From the NCBI GenBank assembly GCA_037102815.1, contig BTPP01000009.1:1628515-1692514 (forward strand): DNA of 64,000 bases, read 5' to 3'. Made by a program: the position numbers and the translations under genes. Every line of letters starts with the position of its first letter. The stretch's first letter is position 1. The notes beneath the pieces are model-generated. The model had not been told where the DNA came from and did not search any database. It saw nothing but the letters and a program-made list of their open reading frames with translations. This document shows positions 48,601 to 60,412 of this stretch, one piece after another. Source of the DNA: Neurospora intermedia (Eukaryota > Ascomycota > Sordariomycetes > Sordariales > Sordariaceae).

Positions 48601-50771
48601 CTCTAGGCCGCCATTAAGACTAATAACTTTAATCTTAAGTCCTATCTAGAGTTCGATGAACGTCTTGAACTCTTTAATTTAATTGAAAGCGTCGCCCTTT
48701 TCCCTACAAAATTATACCTAATGAAAATAAGTAATAACGTATATAAAATAAATAATATACTTATTACCTATATAACCGGGGACGTTGTATAAAACGACAT
48801 CAATTCTAATAAACTTAAGTAGTTGAATAGCGACGGGAGAGATTGTCGATTTAGGGATAATATCGGTTAACTTACTTAGAACATAAATTTTATAAAATAT
48901 ATCGTCGGTCCTTTAAAGCGTAATGCCTATATCCTTATAAGTTTTAAGTATTTATTCTTTGCCGGCGTATATAAAACGACGGTATATTATTAAATAATTA
49001 ATTAATACTAATATATAATACGCTAGGGTAATCTGGGTTTGGTTAAAGTTTAGTGGTAGAGTGACTAGTAGTATTAGGATATTGGAAATGAAATTATACT
49101 AGATTTATTATTAATTATCGAAAGTAATATAATTTAATTTTATTAACTACTCTATACTAATATTGAAAAGACTTCTCGTTAATAGAAAATTTACTAGTAT
49201 AGTAGGACAATAGTATACGTCTTTAATTTAAATCCTTTTAATTATACTATTAATAGTCGGTATAGTAAGTTCAATAGTACCGTAGTAATAAGTATAATTG
49301 AGATTATTATCGCCACAAACGTAGATATTGGGCGTGATAAGGGGATGGAGTTCTATAAACTATTTTATATAATTAAAGATATTATCGGCGGCTCTTAAAT
49401 CGAATAATACTAAATCTATTGTAAAGTGTGCCTTAGGAGCTTATTAGACTTCGATTAAATTTACAAGGCTATTGCTATGATGTCTAATCGTAGGCTCTAC
49501 TAAAAACCCTCCTTCTTAATATAAAGGTTAAGGTTAGTAGTACTATAGATTAAATTGCTACGTAGGGTAGAACCGGTAGCGGGATTACTAAGGTTGCTAG
49601 AATTACTAGTATTAAAGGTAGCGGCAAGGGTACTAGTATTGGCGTTAATAGTCTTAAAATTTACTTCCGCCTTTAACTTATTCTTCTATATATTGGGCGC
49701 TTTATTAGGGTAATAGTACTAGCAATCCTTTATAGTTGGACTTTAATAATAACCATATAGATAGTAAACCTAGATATTAGGGATACTCTTACTATAAGTC
49801 GGGTACGAAATATGGTTATACTTTTACTTACCTCTATTCTTCCTATCGGTCGATATTAAGGTCGAAGTCGAAGTCGCGTTGCCTCTACTTGACTGTAACG
49901 AAATTGCAATATTGAATTTGGGTGCATTCTTTTCGATATTAGCGATAGTAGCTAATCTACCTAGAAGCTTCTTAGTATCGAAGTCTTTATTAGCGAGATC
50001 GTTAGCCTAGATTATAGCCTTAGTAGGGTACGAGCGTTTAACTATATTAAATAGAATTAATATTTCGACTATATCGTTAATATTAATACCCGAATCCTTA
50101 ATTCTATAACGCAATAGATTATAGCGTTGAATAAACGAATTTATAGAATCGAAATTAGAGCGTCTTAGCGAAATATACTCTTCCTAAACATTTACGACGG
50201 CTTTTGGGGTAATATAGGCAATAGAAGAAAGAATAAAGTTATAAATAACCTTAGGATCATTCTCTTCCTAATCCTAACTGTAAGCAAAGAGGGTAGTTTG
50301 AACGTTCTTATCCTAAATAGTAGAACCGATAATATATAATACTTTAGTTCGGTTAGTACGCTACTCCTTGTAGTTTTTAGTACCCTCGGCGGGCTTAGGG
50401 ACCTCGGTATCGATATACTTAAGGAAATCGTTAATATCGAGCGCGCAACGAAGGTTAAACTTCTATAAATTAAAGTTCTAGTCGCCCTTAAGCGACTCGA
50501 AATTGGTAGGGAAGTCTATTATAGCTTTAATCGACTAATCAAAGTTTAATAAAAGAAAGGTTATTATTAATTATTAATACGATACGCTTCGTTTTATAAT
50601 AATGCGGGGTTAAGGTTTAAAGGTTTGATTGAATCGCTTAATTGAATTGCTTTTAAAATTTGAAAGTCGATGGATTTTGACGTGGATTGATTTAGAAGAC
50701 CTTTGAAATCGTCAAAATAATAAAGGAGATAATACTTGCGATAGCCTTAATAATACTAAGGGCTTATAACC
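45617..50771 (-). pseudogene. Copia gag-pol remnant
   Basis: On the minus strand, RT and RNase H remnants lie at about 47.3-45.8 kb and the integrase/gag part to the right. Only the RT block near 46715-46540 is readable with confidence. Stops replace Gln/Trp codons throughout. Confidence 0.75.
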
Positions 50772-50914
50772 TATTGGACTAAGAAGCGATGGATATTAAG
50801 ATATGCTTATAGATTGGAGAACTATCTATGCGAGGGAGAAATCCCTACTAAATACTGGTGGTTTGGATCTGGAAGGTGGTGTGGGTCATGGGCACAGACC
50901 ACACACTTCCTACA
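50772..50914 (-). repeat. 5' LTR of the Copia element
   Basis: 143 bases beginning TATTGGACTAAG (RIP of TGTTGG) and ending CTTCCTACA. Followed by the TSD cattt. Its right end is 383 bases from the NRPS-like start codon. Confidence 0.9.
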
Positions 50915-50919
50915 CATTT

Positions 50920-51297
50920 CCATATCGCCAAGTCGAATGATCGCGCGTCACCCCAAGCCTTGCCTTCGTGGACGAGCCAACAAACAGCCAACACTGTGCG
51001 ATGCCGACTAGCGCCTGACATCACTCCTGCCCCGACGTCTCAGCTCCATCTTCTCCGAACAACCAACAACACTTCTTCACTTGTCTTTCGTTTCGTTGGG
51101 TGCTGATGGTACCCGGGGTACTGTTACCTACCTACCTTCTACTCTCCTCCTTTTCGTCGTCGTCGTTATTGTTGAGGTTCCAGTCCTCGTTCATGATACC
51201 CCTTCCTCTTGTTGTACTCTTAGTTTAATATCATATATTCCTCCTTTGGCCTTTCCACGCTTGTGCCACCCCTCCCCTTCTTCTCTTCCCTCTCGTC
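50920..51297 (+). promoter_or_regulatory. Remaining NRPS-like upstream region next to the Copia element
   Basis: Only 378 bases of non-repeat DNA separate the Copia target duplication from the start codon. It contains a CT-rich stretch (about 51135-51290) typical of transcription start regions, and an upstream ATG near 51105 (ATGGTACCCGGGG). No clear TATA box. The original longer promoter lies beyond the element. Confidence 0.45.
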
Positions 51298-54200
51298 ATG
51301 GAAGGCCCCTCGGCGCAAAAAGTTCTCGTCCCGCGCATAGATACGGCTTCGACCTGGGTTCAGATCGAGGAGAAAACTGCCGAGAATAGGCTACTGTCGG
51401 TCGTCGCGCAGGTCCTCGACATTCCCAGAGAACAAATCCAGCTCCATGAATCCTTTAAAGACTTGGGCGGTGACGACAGGTCTGCCGTGGCCCTGAGGGC
51501 CGAGTGTCTGGAGGCTGGCATTGACATCAAAGTTTCCGATATCCTTCGCTGCCCGACCCTCGCTGAACTCCAAACCTGTATCATCCCCAAGTACGAGCAC
51601 CCCGTGGTCCGTAAGCCGCCCGACAATATCGAAACCACCATAGTCCCGGTCGAACATCGCGAAATACACAGGCCTGCGAGGCTAGCCGCTACCCGCGACG
51701 CAAATGCGAGTATCGCGACAAAACGCTCGCGTAACTCGAACCAGGCCAGCTCTAGCTCGCAAGCTATACATATGACAGAAATAGAAAAGGCATTGGGGAA
51801 CCAAAAAGAAATATCAAGGATAGCAACGGTGCGACCAAAGGCAGGCATCCTCGAAGGGAAACTCGTTGCCCTCTTCACCCTCTCCACTACTCAGTCATCC
51901 CGAGCCAGTTCATCCGATGTCAGCCTGATATCCCAGTCCAACTCCGTCTTCGCCGGCACCCAAGTCACTCTACTCCGCGAAGTTGCCAAATCTCTTCTTC
52001 CGCCGACCAGCCTGCCCGATATATGGATTGTCTTGGAAAGCATGCCCCTCACCGAGTCCGGCCATGTAGATACTCGACGATTGCGAACTTGGGTCCAGAA
52101 CATGAATCAGCAGCTCTATTACCAGGTGTCCAATCTCCAATCCCAGGTGCCCCTGGAGGAGCCAAAAACGACCATGGAACGCTCGTTACAGAGGCTGGTA
52201 AGCAAAGTGCTGGCTCTTGCTCAGGTTCAGATTGGCGTCAACCTTTCCTTCTACCAGCTAGGAGGCGATGAGACGACTGCATTGGAACTTGTTGCCCGGT
52301 GTAAAAATGAGGCTATATACATCGAACCCGTGGAGGTGCTTGGACCAAATACCCTCTCGGAGTTGGCCGCCATTGCCGAGTCCAGGGGCATCCAGGAAAA
52401 CCAATGGGAAGAGGAAACTCACGACTTCTTCGATCTGTCCCCGATGCAGCATTTGTACTTTGAGTCCTCTATGGGCGGAGACCTGAACCGTAGATCTGCC
52501 GGCGATGGGACCTACCGCTTCAACCTAAGCCTCTTTCTCCGCTTCAAAAAGGACGTCTGTTTTGAGGATGTCGCGGCTGCTCTGGAAGCTATTGTTGCCC
52601 ACCATCCAATGCTTCGATCGCGCTACAGTCGGGGATCTGATGGCTGGATGCAGCTCATTCTACCTGATGTCGCAGGATCGTATAACCTCCGCCGCCACTC
52701 GATATCCTCAGATCGCGAACTGGACACCATTATCGGACAAACACAGCTTGCTATCGACATCGAGAAGGGGCCGGTCTTCGCTGCCGACTATTTCACAACC
52801 CACGACGCTCAGCAACTGATCTATCTTACTGCTCACCATCTTGCTGTTGACCTACCCTCATGGCGCATCATCATTCACGATCTCGACGAGCTTCTGGACT
52901 CGGGTAGTTTTCTGTCCCAACGGTCGATGCCCTTTCACAAATGGGTCGAGCTACAAAAGCACGATGTTCAAGGGAAAGACCCAAAAGAGTTTGTGCCCTT
53001 CAAACTCCAACCGGGTGATTATACCTTTTGGGGTCTGCGGGAAATCCCCAATGCGTACGGCGACACGCAAGACATTAGCTTCGCTCTCAGCTCGGAGCTG
53101 ACGGCGATATTGCAAAGTTCCTGCAACCAAGTTTTCAAGACTGATACGGTTGACATCTACCTCGCTGCGCTCATGTTGTCGTTTGCACAAACATTCCCCG
53201 ATCGGTCTGTGCCAGTGGTGTGGAATCAAGAGCACGGTAGGGACATGTGGAGGTCAGACATTGACATTTCCGAGACAGTAGGGTGGTTTACAGCTCTGTG
53301 CCCGATATCCCAAAAGGTAGAAGGTACAGACGACTTCATCGACGTTCTCCGACATCTCAAAGATACGCGCCGGTCAATACCAGCTCACGGATCCAAATAC
53401 TTCGCGTCGCGGTTCTACAACAGCGCTGGGCCTGACACCTTGCGCCCCGACTGGCCGATCGAGGTCATGTTCACCTACGCGGGCTCGCTGCAACAACTAG
53501 AGCGCACCAACGGCGTGATGGAGCAGTTGCCTCTGACAAGCCGATCTTTCGACTCCCCGACTTCGGATATTGGGTCGAAAGTGGGCCGCGTGGCTTTGTT
53601 CGAGATCAGCGCCATGCTTGACAAAGGTACCGCCAAGGTGTCCTTCACATATAGCAAGTTCTGTAAAGACCAGACTCGCATCGCGCAATGGGCTCATAAC
53701 TATGAGCACCTGCTTCTCGAGGCGATTGGCAGGCTGAGGTACCACCCTCATGAGCTAACGCTTGCCGATGTTCCTCATCTTGATGTCACATATGAAGGTC
53801 TGACGATATTCAACAAACAGCGGGTAGCGGGTCTGAAACTGGCAAGCGTGCAAGATGTTGAAACCATCTACCCGGTGACGGCCGTACACCAGGCCATCTT
53901 GATCAGTCAAGCTCAGCGACCAGATGCGTGCTATCTACATGCCATCTACGAGTTCGCATCACCACATGGCGATTCTATTGATATTGCCAGACTATGCAAC
54001 GCGTGGCAGCATGTATGCAACCGGCATCCTGCCCTAAGGACTATCTTTACCGAGAGCGTCAGCGAAACTGGGTTGTGGGACATGGTGATTCTTCGTCGGG
54101 CTTCGCCGGATATGCTCTTCATTGATACAGCCCCTGCGGAAGATCCAGTGTACGAGCTCGACAATCTCCCAGATCTTCGACCGACGGACAACAAGCCGCT

Positions 54201-57200
54201 CCACCGCTTGACGGTGTGCAGAGCTCCAACCAGGACGTTCATCAAGCTGGATATTAGCACCGCGCTTTGCGATGTAAGTTTCTTCGCATTTCCTCTTGCA
54301 TACCGCCAATGCTTACAAAGTGTAGTCTGTCAGTATTCACCTCATTTTACACGATCTTCGAAGAGCCTACGTCACCGAGAAGGCCATTCCTGAGCCTGCC
54401 CACTTTGGATACCCTCATTATATGCAGTTTCTGAGCGGGATACGCTGTGGGTCCAGTGTTGGCTTTTGGCGTGAGAGGCTTTCCGACGTCGCACCAAGCA
54501 TGTTCCCTCGACTTACTGTGTCGCCCGACGAGCAGCGCTTCGTCAATTCTTTTCTCGACTTGGAGATCACGTCCTACGAACTATCTGGGTTCACACGATC
54601 CCACACGACCACTGTCGATGCGATTGTCCGTTTGGCGTGGGGCCTTGTGCTGCGATGCTTCACCGGGTCGAACGCTGTGTGCTTCGGCTACCAAACAAGC
54701 GGCCGTGACACCTCCATTTCCGAGGTACAAACCGCCGTGGGTTCGTTTGCCAATATTGTGGCCTGCAATTACGAATTGACGTCGCATACATCCCTTAAGA
54801 TGGCGTTGGAGGTTATTGAAGATCAGCTTACAGCTAGCTTGCCGCATCAACACTTTACCATGGCCGAGTTGGAACATGCTATGGGCATGAAGGGTGGTGA
54901 ACACCTCTTCAACTCGTGCCTAACATTCACCGAAGAGCCCGCAGGACTGAACAGCAAGTTTACTAAGAGGACAAACTTTGAGCTCAAGCCACTCTCGCTC
55001 AAGCAGACGTCCGATGTGGACGTGCTTTTTAATACGCGGTTTGCCGGGGGAAAGCTGGTGGTCGACATCGGACAGAGGGTCATGTCCGAAGAGCAGGCTC
55101 TCAATGTGGCCAATACGTTTGGAAAAGCGATTCGCGCCATCCTTGCGGGACCCCAAAATTCCATTGGAACAGTTGACCTGTTCAGTGACCGTGACTACGC
55201 GCAGTTGTTGGCCTGGGGCGCTGACTCGCCTTCTGCCAATAGCACACGAGTTGAAAGCCTTGTTCACGATCTTGTAAACAAGCAAGCTAGCGCTCAGCCA
55301 AACTCTCAAGCCGTCTGCGCATGGGACGGTACTTTCACGTACCAGCAACTAGATGAAGAGGCAACAACCCTAGCCCATCATCTAGTGGATGTGGGCGTTG
55401 GACCACACTCGGTTGTGCCTGTAGTGATGGAAAAGAGTCGCCTCACCATTGTGGCGATCCTCGCTGTTCTCAAGTAAGTCGTGTCTACTTCCGGCTTCTT
55501 CGCCTGCTAACCTTCGTCCATACAGAGCTGGCGGTGCGTTTGTCCCCATCGATGCTTTGGAATTAGGCTTGATTCAACCCATCTTTGAACGGCTCAACTT
55601 CTCGAGGGTCGCGGTCGCTTCTGAGCGCGCTGCCCTGGTCCTTGGCAACCTGTTCGACGATGTTGTCACCTTGAATGACGGCCTAATGGACAGCCTTCCC
55701 CGAGATCGAAGATCGCTCACCTCGATGGCTGCGCCTTCCGATCCAGCCTGTATACTTTTTTCCCGCGTCTCATCAGGCGTGGCTCGTGGGGTTTCCTTCA
55801 GCCACACTGCATTATCCACCGCACTTCTGGGTCAGGGCCCCGCCGCGAAGATTGGGCCTTTGAGCCGCGTCATGCAGCTCTCGTCTTTTAACGTTGATAT
55901 TTGCGTTTCGGAGATCCTCACCACACTTGCTCATGGAGGATGTGTGTGTGTGCCGTCTGCCAACGAGCGGCTCAAGGATTTTGCAGGTGCTGTCAACCGT
56001 ATGCAGGTCAACTGGACTTATATGACGCCACACCTCTCCCGTAAAGTCGACCCGACAAAGGTGCCAACCTTGAAGGCGGTGTGCTTCAGGACTCGGAGCC
56101 TGGATGAAGACACATACAGTGCATGGCATGGTAAAGCCAACATAATCCTGGCATATGGGCCACACGATGTCTGTCCTTTGGGTATCTCCTTCCTCGAGGC
56201 CGTCGGGGAAAATCAACTTCGCAGTGTTGGGCGCCCGTTTTGTGGTAGCTTTATGGTCGTTAATCCCGACGACCGCAAGAATCTGGTCCCTGTCGGTGCC
56301 GTCGGAGAGCTAATAGTAGAGGGGCCAACCTTGGGTTGCCATTACCCCAATAGGGAGTCTACTTTGGGACCAATGTCGCCACTTGGACCGTCTGCGGGCA
56401 ACCCGTCACGGTACTTCAAAACTGGACACCGAGTTAGGTATACTGACGGTGGGTTGATGGAGTTCATCTCTCACAAAGACGAGGATGTTAGCAGCAAGGA
56501 AAGACCAGTAGACACGGCGCAGATCGAGCGGTATCTTCGACGGTGTCTTGGACAGGGAGTTGATGTCCTGGTAGACAAATTACCCTTCCGAAGCACGGAT
56601 GACGCGCCGGTATTGGCTGCCTTCATCGAGTTCGGGGATAGTATCCTCGACGGCGAAGACGACCTCAACTCATTAGGCGCGACGGCTAAAGAGCAGCTGT
56701 TCATTGCTAGGCAGCTTGTCGAGATTGGGTTGCGAAGCAATGCTGCTCCGCCCGGAATCCCGTCAATCTTCATCCCAGTGAAGCATCTCCCAATTACCCC
56801 TTCACTCAAGGTCAATCGACGTCGCCTCCAGAAAATGATCAGTGGGTTATCCAAAGAGAAGCTCATCGCACTGTGCAGTGCCTCGACAGTTGACGACGCG
56901 AAGCTCACGCAATTTAAACCTCTTCCGCTGACCGACAATGAAGAGCGAATGAGGGTGATCTGGGCAAAGGTCCTAGGCGTAGAGGAAGCTCGTATCCGTG
57001 CTGGTGACGGCTTCTTTAGTGTTGGTGGCGACCACGTGCTTGCTGCTCAATTGGTCACCGCCTGTCGGCATGAAGGCATATCGATCTCAATCGCCGATGT
57101 CCTCCGAAATGTCACACTCACCGAGCTATGCAGGACAATGTCTTCCATTGAATCGCTGCAGTCCGACAGCTCAGTTTCGCCGCCGGTGTTGAACCCTTTG

Positions 57201-60038
57201 CCAACTGCGTCTGACCCGAATGTAGTCCAACAAATACTCGTGGAGAAAGTCATTGCACCAAAGGTTGGTGTCGATGCCCACGGCATCAAAGACGCCGCCG
57301 AAGCAACCTCTACGCAGATGCGACATATGGAAACCGGAATGCTCCGTGGCCGTGCAAATATCAACTATTTCACGTTCATGTTCACTGGTCCTGTCGATGT
57401 TAAGAAGCTGGAAGATGCATGCATGACGCTCGTCACCATTCATCCCATCCTTCGTACCGCCTTTGTTCCGCATAACCGAAAGGTGTACCAAGCTGCGATC
57501 AAGTCAGCCAATGTCGAGTTCAAGAGGCACACCTGCCCCACTTGGAGGTTGAACACGGTCATGGAGAAGTCGATCCGGAAAGACCAAGCCTCACCGGTGG
57601 CCTTCTGCTCTCCCATGACAAAGTTCATTTTCATCGATGGAGGAAAGCAATCAATACTCATCCTTCGACTCTCCAAAGCCCAATACGACGACCTCTCGAT
57701 GGCCTTGTTTGTCAAGGACCTCAAGAAGCTGTATAATGGGACACAGAATCCACCTCGTCGCCCGACCTACTGCGAATTTGTCCGGTCCGTTGAGCTGGCT
57801 AACTCACAAGGAGCCGAGGAGTACTGGAAGAAACTGCTCGACGGTAGTACGGTTACTCAGGTAGTCGAGCATCCCTTGCCATATCGGGTGTCGGCAAACA
57901 TCAAGACGTTGCGTCATGTGATGCCTCTCGGCTCATTGTCCAGCCTCGGAATTTCTTACGAGACCATTCTGAAAAGTGCATGGGCAATGGTACTTGCCAG
58001 TCTCTCAGCATCTCCCGACGTAGTTTTTGGCGAGCTTGTTGACGGTCGCCATGTCACCCTCTCGGGCAACCAGTCGGTAATGGGAGTCATGGGGCCAACA
58101 GTCAACCAAATCCCCGTCCGGGTGCAGTTTCCAGATACACCGCTTACACCGTTAGCCCTGCTCCAGAACGTGCAGACGCAGCGAATATCCAGTATACCCT
58201 TTGAGAATCTGGGGACGCTAAACATCGTGGAGAAGTGCACACCATGGCCGTATTGGACTCGCTTTAGCACTCTGATCCAACACCAGTACGAGGATACGGC
58301 CATTGTCTCATCAGAACCCAAGTCATTCCATCTCGGTACTGCCTCGTGCAAGTTCACTGTTATCGAATCTAGAGCTCAGGATGTTCCAGATCTATTCATC
58401 AGATCAATTGCCCGCGGAAACAATCGGGTCGAGTTGTCGGTCACGTTTTGTGTCGACCGTGTCCCTGAGACTTTTGCTGATGAGGCGCTGCGAATGATCT
58501 GCGCCACCATCAACCTTCTCACCAGCGTCAACATTACACAGCCACTGATTCCATCCGGTGACCAATACAAGAACATGGAGAAGAAGATCCCACTTCCTCT
58601 TAGGGACTTGTTGGACGCATGCACGGCGCACACCAGTGCCGGCCGGTCTGAGGCTATCAAGGCGCTGACAAAGGATCAAGAAGGTGGGATTCAGACCGTC
58701 ATCTCCAAAGCGTGGACAGCGGTTGTCAACCCTCGGGCTCTGGGTGTCCCTGAAGCGCAGGTGCAAAATGCTGCCTTCTTTGATCTATGGGGAAGCCTCA
58801 TCCCAGCCGCTCAACTAGCAACACAGCTGAACCGCGAACTGCCCAAAGCCAATATTCCCGGTGTCGATGCCACCGTCGCAGTCACTATGGAGGAGATCGT
58901 GGAGAACCCCACAATGGTCAAGCAGTTTGAGCTGATAGCAGTCAAGATGAAGAACAAGTCCAACTGCACCGGGTCCTCATCATCATTGCCTTTGTCCAAG
59001 GCCAAGGACAAGGAAAAGGGCAAAGACACTGCCGTAAACAACAAGCCTACGTTGACAGACAACACCAGGCTTGCCCCGATCCAAGCCGCTGTGCGCAGAA
59101 AATCTAGCATCAACCTTGCCGTTGCCAGCGTCAAAGGAACGTTCCGCCGCTTTGCCTCCACTGTTGGCCGTTCGGGCGCCGAACCGTCCGCCAGAACATC
59201 CTCAGCAGCTTCGAATGAATCCACGACCATGGGCATCGGCATCGCGTCCGCCATGGTCGCCGAGCTCGTCTCTCCCTTTTCTCCAAACGTCGTCAGTGCA
59301 AACATCAATGCCCGTATCGACGTTCCTGGTCGACAACAACAACAGCAGCAGTCTTCACAAATGGTGCATCCTGGACAACCAGCCTTTGACATGGTCCTCG
59401 ACAGCCCTGTTGGCCCTATAGAAAAAGACGCCACTGAAGAGCTAACGAACCCCGAACCCGACTCCTCTTGGCGCTCACTCCTACTCCCCGGCGCAGCTGT
59501 GGAACTTCCCCTTTCAGAGATTCCTTCCAGAAGAGGGACAGAACACACGATCGGTTCCTTCACGTCGGCAACTACTAGCATGACGGAGGACGGGAGCGGC
59601 AGTGCGCAGAGTAGTCGGTACAGCGACGAAGAGGGGAGGCGGTATGGGGATCAGGTTACCCCTGTCTTGCCGGTGCAGGTCAGGATGAGTGGTACAAACG
59701 GGAACGGGAAGGGGAACGTGCCGGCGGTGATTGATACCGCGGCTGCGAACGGACACTGGAGGAGAGGAGGGACGACAAGCGAGGCGGATGATTTGGTTAG
59801 TCCGTTGACGGCTGTCAGTCCCGGGAAGTATGGGGGGCGATTCCTTGCAGCTGGAAGTATCACGGGGGAAGGGGCGGGGAGTGGAAGCAAAAGTACAAGT
59901 GGGCTGACGGTGAGGGTGTCGCCTCTTAATACGCCAAGTAGGACTGCGGATGAAGGTGGGCAGGGACACGGGCATAGACTGAGTGCGAGTGGGAGTACGT
60001 TGATGAGGAAGATGGGTATGTCGAGTGTCGCCGAGTGA
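51298..60038 (+). CDS. Nonribosomal peptide synthetase-like protein, probable pseudoenzyme
   Basis: Three exons, 51298-54273, 54326-55473 and 55526-60038. Introns of 52 bases each have GTAAGT donors. The product is 2878 residues with no stop or frameshift. Domain order: carrier T1 (~28-105); C-terminal piece of an adenylation domain (~180-270); T2 (~290-370); epimerisation-like E (~378-850, HHLAVD at 513-518); condensation C1 (~862-1290); adenylation A (~1305-1830); T3 (~1850-1920); C2 (~1950-2370); T4-like (~2430-2510); low-complexity tail (~2520-2878). The four carrier sites read LGGDD (56-60), LGGDE (321-325), VGGDH (1874-1878) and LWGSL (2462-2466), so the phosphopantetheine Ser is missing in each. 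HH is replaced by S987-T988 in C1 and S2091-K2092 in C2. In A, the phosphate loop reads SRVSSGVARG and TGD reads TGH (H1676). The start ATG lies just after a CT-rich leader. An active synthetase is unlikely; a structural or regulatory role is inference. Confidence 0.9.
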
Positions 60039-60304
60039 ACGGATGCGGTGCGGTGCGATTGGATGTGCTGTGCTGTGCTCTTGAAGGGCTCAGGGCGCCG
60101 AGGGCGGTGGTTTGTTTGCTTGTAGCGTGGTGTTTGGTGTTGGGCCAGGAAGGACATGACAATGGAGTCGATGATTGATTGATATTGTAGCTGCTGGCTG
60201 GTACTGCAACAATGGATGATACGGAGATTCGAGCAAAACAGACCACAAATTGACAAAAAGAAAAAGTACCAACCCGAGCTCGGTTGATATATCGGATGAT
60301 ACTA

Positions 60305-60412
60305 TGACAAGAGTGGGATTCGAACCCACGCCCTTTCGGACCACGGATTTCTCGAGATGAGGATTAAGGGTTAACCTTAACGTGGCGCCTTAGACCGCTC
60401 GGCCATCTTGCC
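60305..60412 (-). tRNA. tRNA-Leu (anticodon AAG), with 28-base intron
   Basis: The minus-strand gene begins GGCAAGATGGCCGAGCGGTC and ends CCCACTCTTGTCA. The acceptor GGCAAGA pairs with TCTTGTC. The anticodon stem CCACG/CGTGG holds TTAAGG, giving anticodon AAG. The intron is 60374-60347, directly after base 37. Its CCTTAA can pair with the anticodon TTAAGG, as expected for the bulge-helix-bulge used by tRNA splicing endonuclease. The long variable arm (TCCGAAAGGGC) and the T arm GTGGGTTCGAATCCCAC are typical of Leu tRNA. It lies 3' of the NRPS-like gene, on the opposite strand. Confidence 0.95.

Larger units (their letters stand above)
45474..50914 (-). mobile_element. Ty1/Copia retrotransposon, RIP-mutated
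   Basis: LTRs of identical length (143 bases) at 45474-45616 and 50772-50914 differ only by transitions. The 5-base target duplication CATTT is at 45469-45473 and 50915-50919. The coding strand is minus. The RT region at about 46715-46540 reads VLYIDNFLMAAPTKTAIFNI, then LKYLGLVRTFFGYNII, the Copia RT with its YVDD box changed to YIDN. Directly inside the 5' LTR (50771-50760, minus) the primer-binding site reads GGTTATAAGCCC. One G-to-A change from GGTTATGAGCCC makes it complementary to the anticodon arm of initiator tRNA-Met. The element is 5.4 kb and its internal frame is full of stops. Confidence 0.9.
45338..51011 (+). pseudogene. Candidate small secreted-protein ORF split by the Copia insertion
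   Basis: An ATG in a good context (CACCATGTCC) at 45338 opens a frame that reaches the Copia target site at 45473. It begins MSRLSCLSLLPFLASSLLA, which looks like a signal peptide or membrane anchor. If the element and one CATTT copy are removed, the frame continues from 50920 without a stop to TAG at 51009-51011, 75 residues in total. No family is recognised and a 75-codon frame can arise by chance, so the gene is only a candidate. It would lie immediately before the NRPS-like gene. Confidence 0.35.

Noticed and set aside
51298-60038. Ferrichrome-type siderophore synthetase
   Set aside because: It contains an epimerisation-like domain and only one full adenylation domain, and lacks the repeated T-C ending of that family with working carrier sites.
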